55,068 nt of DNA from an uncultured Chloroflexota bacterium (GCA_937876225.1 CALFIC010000017.1:1-55068), one strand, 5' to 3'; counted from the first letter of the stretch, positions 40,101-46,855 are shown. A program made the numbers and translations. The notes: a model not told the origin generated them from the sequence alone.

Positions 40101-42116
40101 CTGAGCGATGCATACACGATTGTCCGTCCTGATGGTGTACTCTCCACATTTACCGGTGAAGCAGCATCTGGGACGTGGCGATTGCTGGCTTGCGATCGCA
40201 ACACGGATGGAGTCACGGGCTCCATCAATAATGCCCAAATAACGATTGCCACCCGGAGCGCGGCGCGTCATCAACAAGCCGATTGGAATCTCACGCTGGC
40301 AAATACTGCGGGTCAGGATAATGTGGCCCGGACTATCCAATTTTGGTCGGTTGATGGCGTGGGGAATGTGAGTAATGCCCGGATTGCCGTCATGCAAATT
40401 GACACTGTGGCTCCTACCCTCGATGTCACCCAAAACGACACTGTCGTATTCCCGAGTGGCAGTGCCAATACATTCCAGGGTACGACGAGTGACGGTGGGA
40501 CATTGCGTAGTCTGCGTGCTAACGTCTATGACACGAATTCCCTCGTCACCACAATTGATTTAATTCCTGTGCAGATGAGTAGTAGTGAGCTACAACGGAT
40601 TAATTATTTGCAAAACCGCGCAATCCGTTACTATACGTGGACACTGCCGGCAAGTGAGCTTAGTAGTCTCGCGAGCGGCACATATACGGTGCAATTTGTG
40701 GCAAGTGATGTAATTGGCAATCAACGCACGAGCCTGCCGGCCACGTTTATGATTCCCACAAAAACAGCCCCTGCATTTAATGATGTGCAGGTTATCAATA
40801 GTGCTATCGTGAACAGCCAAACAATTCGTACGCATATTGACACGGGATATAGCGATACGACAATCAGTGCACAGGTGGCGTTGGACAATGACGCCAATGT
40901 CTATACCGACACGACCACAGTCAAAGGGTGGCAGTATAACGGGAGCACCGATACGGTACTGCAAGGTGCGATACCGTCCACTATTCAAACAATCCCCATT
41001 ACTAAACTAGAGATGAACAATGACGTTGCTGCCGCACTTGATCAGTCTGGCACCTTGCGGACGTGGGCGGTAGATGGCCGTGCAGATCATATCTCGACTG
41101 CAAATCAGATAGCTGGTCTGACGCCCATCAATAATCTGGTACAGTTTTCGATTGCCGAACAGCTCATGTGGGATAACTACTTGTTAACCCTTGACAAAAA
41201 CGGAGCAGTGCGCGAATATCGCCAGCCTGATGGGGTGGCCAGTGTGGTAGACAATCCGGTCGTTATTCGCAACCGCGCAAATCAATTGATTACCGACAAC
41301 ATTGTGGCAATCGATGCGGGCTACCATCATACGCTGGTATTGCTCCGTTCAGGTCAAGTGATTACTTGTAGTCATACGACTGCGACCTGTAAAGATGAAG
41401 CAGCAAATAGTACTGCTGTCTTTAAATCGACTCCTGCAACTGCCCAATATGGGGTCACCCAAATTCAAGCAGGGATTGATTTTAGTGTGGTGTTGCGCAG
41501 TGATCGCAAAGTGGTGGCGTGGGGTGATAGTAGCTACAACCACCTCGCGATTCCCCCTGGCATCAAACCAGTGACGCAGATTGCCGTGGGTGGTGATCAC
41601 ACACTTGCACTCCAAGACGACGGCACCGTGGTGGCGTGGGGTGACAATAGCCAAGGGCAATCTACAGTTCCGAATGGGCTTACCGATGTGGTATATGTCG
41701 CTGCAGGTGCGAATTCAAGTGCGGCGGTCACACGCAATGGTCGAGTCGTTATTTGGGGGGAAAACACCTTTACGATGACAGCACCGAATTGTTGTGCGAG
41801 TGCCATTGCAATGAATTACGCATATCGTGATAATCAAAATAATCAGGTGACTGCGCAAACCATTACCGTCCACAAAACGGGCGTGCAAACAATGAGTGCG
41901 GTTATTAACGCTGCTACATTCCCGTTGCGTTATGATGTGCGCTTTAGTGGTTTGATTCCTGGTCGTCGTTACCGCTATACCCTGACCCTGACCAATACCC
42001 AAGGAACACAAACGTATAATGGCGTGTTTGTGAATAATCTGGTGTTTAACAAAATTTTCACCCCGTTATTACTGAATTCAAGCCCGGCCATACTGCCCCT
42101 CGTGAAAGGGAAGTAG
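22128..42116 (+). CDS. Giant multidomain LamG/RCC1 surface protein, copy 2 (complete)
   Basis: 6,662 residues. A membrane segment (about 8-30) is followed by an extracytoplasmic region (30-270) and two more hydrophobic segments (about 275-297 and 301-318), then a Thr/Pro linker. Next: aspartate-rich calcium-binding repeats (about 400-535); a region of unknown fold; a Gly/Ala-rich hydrophobic block (1120-1326); a Cys-bounded hydrophobic hairpin (1476-1497); a second calcium-binding block (1555-1700); LamG-like modules (1722-2911); Ig-like (2912-3211); LamG-like (3215-3661); LamG with inserted F5/8C domain (3672-4001, insert about 3838-3961); LVIVD-like propeller (4139-4501); LamG-like (4618-4991); CBM9/DOMON-like (5235-5458); DUF11-like (5558-5724); P-domain (5904-6045); RCC1 repeats (6258-6551); Fn3-like end. 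The Shine-Dalgarno before ATG 22128 is weak (GTGAGA). Paralogue of the gene at 2-17038. All modules are binding or structural folds. Boundaries are approximate. Confidence 0.9.
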   Translation: MLKFRFRIAWLYLAILIIIMLIGYTLVGIVNNLSPASQAKNAWEMAKLSGSYSFRTDIDQRTAPVPNIANYGRPAQHTQLRIEGRTDEATQSAELTLTNITPSGESHMYIRRVHGRTYVMRDDGTWQSTPTDALVGQLSGLTYLAGMKDVRVQGAAGYVFGFDGNAFTDHMQRLLHMDALHGITYNDQTYQAAQSEQLRLSSGNGQLHIDSQGLPKQLALQLLLPQTVRETATNLDIRMEFFGYARTGLELRALWNQPLFVLSRYVGIDASSLRSWLMVALSLAAVLLLVSIIQLFGRRMYLPVTMLVVAMTIYQPFSNIPVTKAATTASNQPTTPAPPLSTPKVFNPLVAPLNQPMGIALPAAGVTSPSNMQVIPAGRLRVVEAGTNTDCSALVEADKTADTDSDGLTNDQECIYGTSLTNADTDSDGLTDLQEIRLGTQPTHQDTDNDGLSDYIEVTAPTIIDGNKYYSSPFVNDTNGDGFSDGVECAERLKSATPTAACYDTDNDKIPNFLDNDDDNDGVPDNTDLTPLNNSTAVYSDANPYGLVINGLPANNKPVTLELQIRPTDAKLLYANNAILDWPGNDKNGRIQRTTDTTFANTTSTDIVTPTGSINPLANDTASQNGDIKVTALLEIQIDISNVSNGDYGNLPVLPCKSTNTCAADQSLRPSWVDTTKLAPYGISVGWSYDTDGISNTNELTLNVPLSTVTDDSGTAVAYDAIMYYANNHAWGTSHKYRLQWLISSLQNQCTDTSAACDDSNRVEKISRVHSYYSDWKLAGITATEQSGVDAAIIYEDTSKSVVNNPTQRRLSIAQITKALQMHYLNTPYLNVTDSNPQKSIAGMFNNNANTNIYGIDGTATKVYTTSYSTDKDFIKILAEVPKLLNANLCATKNQVNCSIVNGVNTPNATAMTACQNDTSVICRPGMIVMNEVRSRRATFDNTTTQLAFSSDIVVGASRMFYGQMFTVSDGQWKAFSQSDLVNEIAIAEANIPAPTAAPDTTLTLSTWQTYFRLFIQSYIASFAQTNIAIFMQGTADALANNPPSNQVASANITWDNEIVQLWRVWGTIIEQSTNEDPPNQTQMDNTGYASNSGSKIVDIIKTVAEFNAEAENKFGVNKETAIAGLGIAVAMASMAISIAQLSGSLTSDEDKLIINNTLGGASLALGLFALYEAVNAYRAVTTVATTASAAATTTATTATAVNAAAKTTTTAAKFAKACAIVGAIIAVAATWVVAGFAIANAKFAYQIVNAVASAIGMTIAIVVLAVISFIPVIGQVIAAVVAVIDGIAAIACANLSTRQLRSTAAQWLCGGITGLLANFFTFSKTSVLVDSDDIYSHYRKIEDNSALQHKIQGYVKDNAFDYTLKVTDHIAKMPFPAAWQAVFYFWQWNDDIRKTSYRYALGTSDVDLRGSFDVGSDFNNWVADNDTIVTDDETYTYTYKKDVNLMVRQPFATTGINQKLPDLYLSKAYKVREQVCFTIPLFLLFFVIPIPVCYLRTHDAKESGLAVYESDSVINDIFPTTMNGFMTMKPGTATGRYTFAWNDTANSIKFPDFVDADNDGLTAATEVDIGSRDDLFDTDGDGISDNREKLLQTSPTTVDTDGDGLNDYQELQYGTDPNKTDTDGDGLRDGEEIVRVECTSVGVNCHRVGGWDVTYFIENRGTPQSNPLVTWVQSDPLNPDADNDGLIDLRERILGTSPFAKNSPDIVGFEDVKIHDALSAQMLLNFEDSTGSRLITTANGTDNAPVSCSNNITVVADTIDSRATNSATFGTGGCVVTNSAPATQFSVAMWVKFATANSAYFFQSNNINLNVGPVPASPRANTVALSSSAVWTHIAVVYDGEFYIIYQNGVETTRYRGSAYSTLGDITIGASGVSLDDVAVFGTALTPSEVLSAKRAVLYQSRKTDMVLRPGDRISTRTTIRNKLLGRNLKGLAFYSVMGSHTPVPNSNLQSFAVAADATTQSETTFLVPGTLLPGTGNSVYAQGCVFSHNQLCLKLDDTVAGTAKSFSDLSANSYSIRCDSADAGSTTCPILSDGAWDFPTNSVARLQLPTSITQELSSHEFSVGMWVKLTAPQIIATRSLLSSTGLRLGLTNNVPSFGAANTLSGGSAITDQTWHHLAYRLQNNRRAIYVDGIQVARDSAAIDAVTLSTANPLYLGADSSNNQAGASIRDVQIYATALTDTQMAAWGRNCDDPLLVTCINPQSETVDASVYGGDQQLGITYASNAYTFTAGYVNLFNNHNFTLLGKFTATDACNNQIVFQATANAGQQLVITYNRKDGFAYNPCRVQVKYANWIEPLSTTLLANHTYVIVLTNQVDQDVKGAIYDDTSSTPSSSFTHAVSLATGNTLTSVVDPITVPAGGLSHVRLYADAIADTTAAAMAGYLLNNQPSTAMQQPPRSDTLTVRSEARAKVIQTDTNFERDPLGSSSDFQLAFDEPALATTFQDVISTTKQFSCVTAPCPQSGVLGVTGNSLLFVNTVAKQYVSSNNAQLDFFNKDLTMDFWIKPLAYGAALVNNQRLEVLVDADGYITLKHAYWEARPNQSTFRWPNTALKSAIPVRLGQWTRVTVNIEKSNQQTDVTESIAINGANLVTRDVASSAYTSQTRTQNSEFLLMNLGYDYHGYIDNVTLSNDMASPSAISSRPLTVAPSWDLRFEDYLSTTSIMTDSKGVTKSVTLGSVILPENNSTRSGIARYQAAASCIGITALPWAACPIVDVVGLAGLATTFNGTNTLLKVANPQSIMDSIKNGGTVQLILNPQNQDSVGTVLAYGDWANDATNGLKVTVGTDSKVTVQIGSNSYTPDTALVPTWNVISFNFGASGFTYYQNGNKETNFTAGSASRTSSVSFSTNASWQMYLGGNPSAAKLTSSASNLFKGGIDDISFFPEALPSYLMFQSARLQSALGMVKKELGSFTVDADAPTAVISNPEYASANGMQFLVDTSDTTSLIDALKVNIVKSTEPSSSVLLTSVPICSEQPVNDPRNVTYCPFESKTVEGRYDLLATTQDAVYNQGVSGPNSIGHGTFFVDTTAPTLTLVRVPTYTTTLQEGTNKQLLTLHIRATDPALRDSGSPSHRGIGVKSVEVNLQSVNGQSVAGWQSATLLSSSLVTATTVITGTWESQFALPAVPNGYYLVQVRSKDALDNAMGFDSQPQYVAGASNPIEVDGAPPHDVIVNPSPLTQNLYIVGPSTLENSTLVGRVSDIYDGRVALQHNLSVKLDFDTVNGAKAFDNRVNTRYVSDCVNCPTVAIDNQLNNQLVARFNIDGNQQFITAHNANNLFNDLFTVAMRIKITDSGTLLSSGNANNPRLRIFAERVTANTFKIKAFRGNTSLSSAIVNANTWYGMIYTESQQVMSMQTGSVDYLNWSDSSIITKSLKLATTPDQGNDLLIGAAQSSTSNNLVEDYFRGYIDDVIISNDYLTANDLVGNSIARGAGTLSHQTRLAVRDDGFADVDGLAALTDFFVPVNQAKLPVVDVMNSRKSVLCNGELTSPVSTCPTITQGFTSNAISFADENQGVWLGYAITQSVNSNITYSLRMRIPTDATSGRMATIGNNLLALSAFVDYNANLGQLTTTISATNGITSVVALEVVDNQWHQLTLVSTADSSNTTLAVYWDDRLIGTTAAASGLFRNAAISVGASYHGRAAKNAMVDDIGLFHTALSLTQIRALAFGYDPVYIETFDEISDNATGTVLDESLFQQPTSYTDVKIGTGMVGAGLLSRQIPQTVIHRDDRGLMVIEPNQPWALSLWLNFANANATGTILQSTTPYTYGYTLGQSGNNLTFSHAGVSIVSNTAVTPNVPTHVVVNSDGFTMTMYMNGTAVGSTAVSSNMRTTPLFKDISSTASASSGTASNANDGNVATVFTTSAENDPWWQADLGSSQQIDRIIIRNRTDGVATNLHNLHVLIADTALGYADADQANWTQYIANQIGAFVVLTLPAGTTGQYVRLQIEGTNETLALSEVTIQRAPVVTITSNVADVDDVRVYRHALTPTNITQLRIMGWQDSTLTPRQDGFEWRKKIDDNIEVDATIQSMTVDQLGNSRANNIGEQTLWSGLIDTMPPRITSNEQPITDTDQYRYTVSIDEHNPNLNLLQTPCGARLDYTTSYPNSLGYRARSSGFDASIMATTHLEGGCVLSNTPDVVKQLTESINATTSMVFGNRYAYVGDINQVNVVDVQNATNLVQSSATVNGTVQELVMSRNKDRLYVVSTTNGADSRATVTIFDIAENSMVLQRRGSVAIQLAANQTVAASALTSSFDGSTHSDHYLLVMLNTATTQQLISVQVGNPDQPTQLTTTALHTLSVDMSASYDVVAVAQGDAGVQIYRVNDDGTMTALIAVQPPGYSNRVIIDDKKLIIINDDEPLSSTAMSPNTMIIVPLIDTIVNTKAQVYQLLETRASYVPVVPTDTEDSTVYRIIDIASYLANDIVMMSRDMSNNTKSRLSIVSTDGITPTLRSDAVINQPNLLRVATNNNNILTLATDSRTARLTAFVVSDRRLATQLCDQAGNCNLGTASTVDPLPAPNNISIVNLTNAYTMTTPLVTFHAEAPTGVRQINTQIDNRVPNQVWTQATSTGLPKVEETYVFPAMTQGKHTIRAINTYNNTLSAVAEYYAPITTTLPLADVMHPLQKSLACTPNCPTISANTLTFTQTNTIDINHNISQVDGTAKLLSMQLKIPASAPSGRIVSVLPTAATALAFWFDYDASTQEIVATVRDAITTTARFRWPDDQFHQLTVVANAMNGVTTFNLYLDDSQQEALSGSTGSRFTTAKVIFGAKSGSSTNAVVGMVIDEIALLSSAVAVDETIDYRTSVSDSTFPLIDEIFDKKSSCTTCPTIANGTLTFPSNNNGINLGYRLTQLPSTAKSISMRLMVASATVTGRVATLQSSDSSALRLGIVYDQSTNKLIATAAANGSTQSVTTTTTMVADTWATLNILAQATDSTTTFEFSLDGVAFGKIVLPGQFTNAALSLGAVATATAATRMTIDDISVSNPAIANNETVAVNQIIALMSGDVITPQTIITPVYDFFVDSGNPQIQLIDTVVGLNRVIDGMAVATMVITDVSDLVDLQITNTNTNSQIPFSIQQNNNNQTSVKIFYPQAMLNADLLPLKIVTTDSAQHTTTFVGSVIIDNDAPVLQGGVVNAKINGVKTALSNNATITRTNDLDLHVAWSSLTDRVAVALTQFEYTKQTITNTIFVSTTQITGMRAPAIDAPEGSRIVPSMRLRDTMGNEGVVTLPTVYVDSAVTPDYTQISSNANDVYRGWLQNGCAAMGVNADQTQRFATTWDANALRLNWQGSDWNIDGDLFVYLDTVAGGTITPYIPSKFDRVLSDKIATGDAFVTLPIDMAGRTSAAGTLGLFMNKWQQQFRDVLHTGRSSSAVEGADYVIYMGRNDTIAVLRWDSVSSAWVAVNESPSMKYSVVNNIKQTDIRVLFRTIGYTVGNPVGMMAFASKENYLLPWATFPINNPTKNSLGTNKITITPLLNGYSWASLGSGVCPRTAARNPDTTQVLASLASNPSGVSTRAVNDVFANTQPDAIAEAIDQTSDMCAQLATDPWCKTVSQLADTAAAGAALIPQLTNDLVTQQAPVVGRNSLITYTLQLQNQSNKPTKRIYGIVRTYGGIWLTGTINPNATNGVYDGGRYDYHTVTVPEYADFQVLKIESIPANSSRSINVTAKIDPLKAQSSNFDRRNTSNVAKIDVRLVDTAAITSTNSLAWLTTGRTIEWVNAGLRIDTEAPRQMKPDNQLVVGAGNVRLTGSVTDDSAVPVVMLEYTSNLSPSVIGVNCGAAVTGRWSCPIVVPRSAATINYRVRGSDKYGQMNAWSAWYRSSVDRDKPTFVLDTISNSALNATYVGGSTINLSGVLTDSTTTAAIQFCDEQQADCRTIVPSDGALTQTSSYTTSVAGPVTAITAQPCNATAFDAYTVYPITVTNVADGRVDTVTVNTTLAHAAAQDIDLWLQSPSGTRVALLTSTRTATTNVRATFDDTAIRTTTSISGTTALSDAYTIVRPDGVLSTFTGEAASGTWRLLACDRNTDGVTGSINNAQITIATRSAARHQQADWNLTLANTAGQDNVARTIQFWSVDGVGNVSNARIAVMQIDTVAPTLDVTQNDTVVFPSGSANTFQGTTSDGGTLRSLRANVYDTNSLVTTIDLIPVQMSSSELQRINYLQNRAIRYYTWTLPASELSSLASGTYTVQFVASDVIGNQRTSLPATFMIPTKTAPAFNDVQVINSAIVNSQTIRTHIDTGYSDTTISAQVALDNDANVYTDTTTVKGWQYNGSTDTVLQGAIPSTIQTIPITKLEMNNDVAAALDQSGTLRTWAVDGRADHISTANQIAGLTPINNLVQFSIAEQLMWDNYLLTLDKNGAVREYRQPDGVASVVDNPVVIRNRANQLITDNIVAIDAGYHHTLVLLRSGQVITCSHTTATCKDEAANSTAVFKSTPATAQYGVTQIQAGIDFSVVLRSDRKVVAWGDSSYNHLAIPPGIKPVTQIAVGGDHTLALQDDGTVVAWGDNSQGQSTVPNGLTDVVYVAAGANSSAAVTRNGRVVIWGENTFTMTAPNCCASAIAMNYAYRDNQNNQVTAQTITVHKTGVQTMSAVINAATFPLRYDVRFSGLIPGRRYRYTLTLTNTQGTQTYNGVFVNNLVFNKIFTPLLLNSSPAILPLVKGK

Positions 42117-42124
42117 GAATAACG

Positions 42125-45100
42125 ATGATGAAACAACGCTTTATATACGGAATCATCGCGGTGCTTGTATTGCCATTACTCATTGGAATTACAAATGTAA
42201 CTGCCTTGACGAGTCGCATCATCGCAGTGCCAACACCGCAACGAATCCCGTCTGCTACCAATGGTCACGTGACGGTGTGGGGTGATGCGTCTGCGAGTTT
42301 GCATAATTTACCATTACTAGCCGCCACCGATATACGCCAAATCGTCATGGGTGCACATCATGCCATTGCCTTGACGAAAACCCAAAAGGTCATCGGCTGG
42401 GGTACCAATTGGAATGGTGAATTAACAATCCCTCCCACCTTGGCAGATATCGTGCAAGTCAGTGTCGGTATTTCGCATAGTGTGGCATTACAACAAAACG
42501 GCACGGTGGTGCAATGGGGCGCTGCGTCATCAACGATTGCCGATGTTCCACTGCCGACAGATGTTGTCCAAATCGCCGCAGGCGATCGACACACCGTGTT
42601 ATTGCGGGCCAATGGCACGGTCGTTGTAACCGGTTTGGCGAGTCAACGCGTCATTCCTAGTGAATTAACCGGCAAAACAATTGTGGCGGTGGCAGCTGGT
42701 GCAGATAGCTCGCTCGCACTTGATACGACCGGTACGATCTACCAATGGGGTGGCGTCGCTATCCCCACCGTGGTAAGTAGTGATGTAACGACGATTTTTG
42801 CCCATGGGCATATATATGGCGCTGTCCGGAGCGATGGCACCCTGATTCTGTGGGGTGACGTCGCCGATTTAACCCCGACGACTCCTGCCACACTAATCGA
42901 CAACACAACCACTGGTTGCCCGTGTGTCAGCTTCCCCAATATGAGTGGGGTATTGGATATGGCGGTGGCGCAATGGGGCGTGGCATTGGTGCATCGGAGT
43001 GGACTAGTAACGGCTATCCCCACCAGCACCACAACGGTACCGACTGATATTCCGGGGCGTGCCATACAGCTAGGTACATACTATACGCACAATACGGGTA
43101 TCGCGCTACAGTTACAAATTGATCCAACGCCTATCATTACCAATACCCCTATTCCCCGTTTAGATATTCGATTGCCCCAAGAGCTAAATAGCATCGGCAA
43201 AGTATACGTGTGGGGTGGCGACAGCGCCGTGCGTACAATCCCGATAAGTGCCACCAACAACATCATTCAAATCGTCGCTGGTCGTGGACATATTGTGGCA
43301 TTGCGGAGCGACAGTCGTGTGATTGCGTGGGGCAGTAATAATGCCGGACAAATCGATGTGCCAACCAGCCTTACCCAAGTACTCCCACTCACATCACCCC
43401 AACGGGTGATTGCGGTGGCGGCTGGTGCGAATCATTCGTTGGCATTACTGGCCAATGGCACCGTGCTGGCCTGGGGGGATAATAGTTACGGCCAAAGTAG
43501 CGTACCTGCAGGGCTCACTGACGTGGTGCAAATCGTGGCCGGCATTCGTCATTCGGTGGCACTACGCAAAAACGGTCTGATTGTAAGCTGGGGTGATAAT
43601 ACCTTTGGGCAAACCAATGTCCCTCCGCTCTTAGGAGTTGCCAAAATTGCTGCGGCGGGTTGGCATACGGTCGCCTTGTTGTTCAACAACAAAACAGTCG
43701 CATGGGGGCGGAACGACAAAGGCCAAACGGCGTTGCCCGTGATTACCAATGCGGTCGATATCGCGGCGAGTAATGGGAATACGGTTGTGTTGGCAAATAA
43801 TGGCACCGTCCAAGTATTTGGGGATGCCACATTTAATCAAACTGATGTCCCTGACGATCTGTATCAACGCATCGGTGCAGGCAATTACCACATACTTGCG
43901 GTGAGTAATCGTGGCCAAGTGCAGTCATGGGGGCTCAACACCAATAATCAATCGACACCACCGACCACACTCCTCAATCCGTTTATGCTGGCTGGTGGCG
44001 CCGACTTTAGTGTGGCATTGGCAGTCGACCGGGTAAATGTGGCCACTCCCACCAGTACTGCTTCGGCGACCCCGTTTCGTAAAGTACCATTAGTACCGAC
44101 ATTTGCACCATTGCGCACATACACGGCCGCACATAGTTGGGGGCTCGCTGATATTCCCGCACCAAGTGACAGCGATATCAGCGATGTGGCAATCATGAGT
44201 GACACCATTGCAATCGTGCATGGCGACAATACCCTGACCCTCAATGAATCTGCCAGCAATACCCCACTATCATTGCCGGATGCCGTGAAAAATGCCGTGA
44301 TTGCGGTAGGGGTAGGTGATGGATTTGGGGTTGTGCTCAAACGTGATCATACCGTTGTTGCCTGGGGAACCGCCCCGACGATTCCGCTCGAGGTAAATCG
44401 TAATATCAACGAAATCGCCGTGAACGGGTCACACGTGATGCTCATGAATGCCGATGGGAATGTCTGGTCCAATCAATATGTGATTCCGGCACCGCTGCTG
44501 GCGCGCCATATTGCGGCAGGGCGCAATTATGCGGTGGTGTTGCGTGACAATGGCGTCCCCCAAGTCTGGGCTACTGATAACACCGATGACGTTTCGCTCG
44601 TGCCTGACGCAGCCCAAAACATCATCGAGATTGCCGCAGGGACGTACCATGTACTTGGATTACGTGCCGATGGCCGGGTCATCGCATGGGGCGCCACAGT
44701 GCACGACTTCGGGCAAGCCGATGTGCCCTATACGGCACAGACCGATGTGGTCGCGATTGCCGCCGGCGATCAATTTAGTATCGCCCTCCGCAACGACGGA
44801 CAAGTGGTGGCGTGGGGTGACGTCCCCGTCGGCACTGCTCCCCAAATCAGCGATTTGTCGGCGGCTCGCAATGTGGTGGCGTTACGGGCTGGTGCCGGGA
44901 TTGTGGTGGCATTGAGCAATGATGCCCCAGTGGTGGGTACGACGATGCCGACACGTATCCCAACCCAACTCCCGATTCAGATCCCCACATTGACTCCGCG
45001 TACGAGTGATGTCAATCTGATTGCGAATCTGCGTGGGTGGTTTACGATGGGCGACGAAGCGCAGTCGTTGCAATACGTGGGTGTGGCGGGTCCTTACTTG

Positions 45101-46855
45101 TGCACTGCGCCGTCGGCGTGCCCGCAAAGCGATCTCGCAGGGGTAGATAAACGCGCGGTACGATTCAATGCAATCAATGGTGATGAATTAACCAGCACTG
45201 CCAAAATTAATTTGAGCGGCACATCGTTTAGTGCGAGTTATTGGATGCGACGTGACCGTATCAATACCAGTGACGCCGCCTTTAGCGTCGGCGTGCCTGC
45301 CAAACGAACGTTTTTGAGTATGGGATTTGATAGCGAAAATCGCGTGTATTGTAGTTTTTTTGGTGATGATTTACGCAGTACGAGCTGGTATACCGATCAA
45401 AATTGGCATCACTATAGCTGTACGTTTGACAAAACAACGCTCGTCCGCCAACTCTACCGTGATGGGGTCTTGATTGCCCAAGATGTGGCGGGCGGAGCGT
45501 TTACTGCGCCACCATCTGCGTTGGTCATCGGTCGTCGCAACGATAATGCCAGTGGACTGGTGGGAAGTATCGATACGCTCATTATTCACAATGTGGCATT
45601 GACGAGCGCACAACTGCAAAACTACACCAACCTACCGAGTACTGACCGGGTCGCCGAGATTGGTTTCGATGATATTACCCTCCAGGGTAGCGCTCCCAAT
45701 CAGACCCGCTTAGAATGTAATGCCACAATGGCCTGTCCCGTGGCATTGCTTGCGAGTCACGATGATTATGCCTTGCGGTTTAGTGGCAGCGAGCAGATGC
45801 AGTTGAGTAGCAACCCGTTATTGCAAAATGGGTTCACCATTGCTTATTGGGCGCAACGGAGTGCGAGTAGCCTCAATACCGTGGTCATGCATGGCACCAC
45901 CACCGCCAAACGTTTTAGCGCAGGATTTAATGCGAACGATACGCCATACTGTGCGATTGGCGCCACCAAAGTGAGTAGTAGTACTGCGAGTGATACAGAT
46001 TGGCATTTGTATGTCTGTGTCTTTAACAAAATTACTGGCACGCTAGGGCTGTCGGTGGATGCGGGCACGCCGCAAACGGTGCTGAGTAGCTATACCGACA
46101 GTGGGGCATTGCTGGTTGGCCGTGCACCAGAACCAAATAGTGGCTTCCAAGGCAATATCGACGACTTGTTTGTCTATGCAGCACCACTCAGCCACGGGAC
46201 GATCGGTTTGCTATACAACAGCACCAATCCCGTGAGTATTGTTGAAACTGCGACGCGTAATCCTATGACGCCGATTCCTACGGCATCACCGACATTTACC
46301 ATTACGCTTACGGCGAGCCGCACCACGACCCGTCGCGCGACCAAAACAGCACTGCCGGCAACTGCGACGAATGTGATTTTCTATGCCACAAACACTGTTA
46401 TCCCGAGTCGTACCACAACACTTACGCGTACGCCGACATTGACGCACACACGGACTATTACTCGTACCGCAACCCGTTCACAGACAACGACTAGAACTAC
46501 AACACCAACAGCCTCAAAGAGCGCCACGATGTCGTTGACCCCTTCCATTACCCGGACGTATACGACCACAAACACTCCGACTCCGACCCCGTTTAACGGC
46601 GTAACCTATACACCGTCGAATACGCTGACTCCATTGATGCTCACCCGTACCTACCTTGCCAAACAGAGTCCGACGTATTTTGCACAAACGCGTACTGCCA
46701 CCTGGTTTGCCATTCGCGCCACCCAAACAAGTGCAGCAATCACCCAAACAGCCATCCCGACGGCCACCTATCGTGCCCGCTTGACCCAGACCGCCGCCGT
46801 CATCCAAACCTTGACCGCGTACCCGCTACCCGCCAGCCCGACGCGTACACCCTAA
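42125..46855 (+). CDS. Secreted RCC1-repeat/LamG protein with Thr-rich tail, copy 2
   Basis: 1,576 residues, paralogue of 17047-21804 with the same order: signal peptide (1 to about 27, MMKQ start), RCC1 block (about 49-639), second RCC1 block (669-936), two LamG-like domains (962-1172 and 1173-1373) and a Thr-rich tail (1375-1576). It starts 8 bases after the giant gene of copy 2, so it is in the same transcript. The LamG onset keeps a stretch almost base-for-base identical to copy 1 (around 45070-45130), while the signal peptide and much of the propeller have diverged. The tail ends slightly earlier than in copy 1 (SPTRTP then stop). No clear terminator follows. Predicted secreted, function unknown. 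Confidence 0.88.
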   Translation: MMKQRFIYGIIAVLVLPLLIGITNVTALTSRIIAVPTPQRIPSATNGHVTVWGDASASLHNLPLLAATDIRQIVMGAHHAIALTKTQKVIGWGTNWNGELTIPPTLADIVQVSVGISHSVALQQNGTVVQWGAASSTIADVPLPTDVVQIAAGDRHTVLLRANGTVVVTGLASQRVIPSELTGKTIVAVAAGADSSLALDTTGTIYQWGGVAIPTVVSSDVTTIFAHGHIYGAVRSDGTLILWGDVADLTPTTPATLIDNTTTGCPCVSFPNMSGVLDMAVAQWGVALVHRSGLVTAIPTSTTTVPTDIPGRAIQLGTYYTHNTGIALQLQIDPTPIITNTPIPRLDIRLPQELNSIGKVYVWGGDSAVRTIPISATNNIIQIVAGRGHIVALRSDSRVIAWGSNNAGQIDVPTSLTQVLPLTSPQRVIAVAAGANHSLALLANGTVLAWGDNSYGQSSVPAGLTDVVQIVAGIRHSVALRKNGLIVSWGDNTFGQTNVPPLLGVAKIAAAGWHTVALLFNNKTVAWGRNDKGQTALPVITNAVDIAASNGNTVVLANNGTVQVFGDATFNQTDVPDDLYQRIGAGNYHILAVSNRGQVQSWGLNTNNQSTPPTTLLNPFMLAGGADFSVALAVDRVNVATPTSTASATPFRKVPLVPTFAPLRTYTAAHSWGLADIPAPSDSDISDVAIMSDTIAIVHGDNTLTLNESASNTPLSLPDAVKNAVIAVGVGDGFGVVLKRDHTVVAWGTAPTIPLEVNRNINEIAVNGSHVMLMNADGNVWSNQYVIPAPLLARHIAAGRNYAVVLRDNGVPQVWATDNTDDVSLVPDAAQNIIEIAAGTYHVLGLRADGRVIAWGATVHDFGQADVPYTAQTDVVAIAAGDQFSIALRNDGQVVAWGDVPVGTAPQISDLSAARNVVALRAGAGIVVALSNDAPVVGTTMPTRIPTQLPIQIPTLTPRTSDVNLIANLRGWFTMGDEAQSLQYVGVAGPYLCTAPSACPQSDLAGVDKRAVRFNAINGDELTSTAKINLSGTSFSASYWMRRDRINTSDAAFSVGVPAKRTFLSMGFDSENRVYCSFFGDDLRSTSWYTDQNWHHYSCTFDKTTLVRQLYRDGVLIAQDVAGGAFTAPPSALVIGRRNDNASGLVGSIDTLIIHNVALTSAQLQNYTNLPSTDRVAEIGFDDITLQGSAPNQTRLECNATMACPVALLASHDDYALRFSGSEQMQLSSNPLLQNGFTIAYWAQRSASSLNTVVMHGTTTAKRFSAGFNANDTPYCAIGATKVSSSTASDTDWHLYVCVFNKITGTLGLSVDAGTPQTVLSSYTDSGALLVGRAPEPNSGFQGNIDDLFVYAAPLSHGTIGLLYNSTNPVSIVETATRNPMTPIPTASPTFTITLTASRTTTRRATKTALPATATNVIFYATNTVIPSRTTTLTRTPTLTHTRTITRTATRSQTTTRTTTPTASKSATMSLTPSITRTYTTTNTPTPTPFNGVTYTPSNTLTPLMLTRTYLAKQSPTYFAQTRTATWFAIRATQTSAAITQTAIPTATYRARLTQTAAVIQTLTAYPLPASPTRTP

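Noticed and set aside
2..46855. Diversity-generating retroelement acting on the lectin-like giant proteins.
   Set aside because: No reverse transcriptase or template repeat was seen in the window, and the differences between copies are spread out, not adenine-specific clusters.
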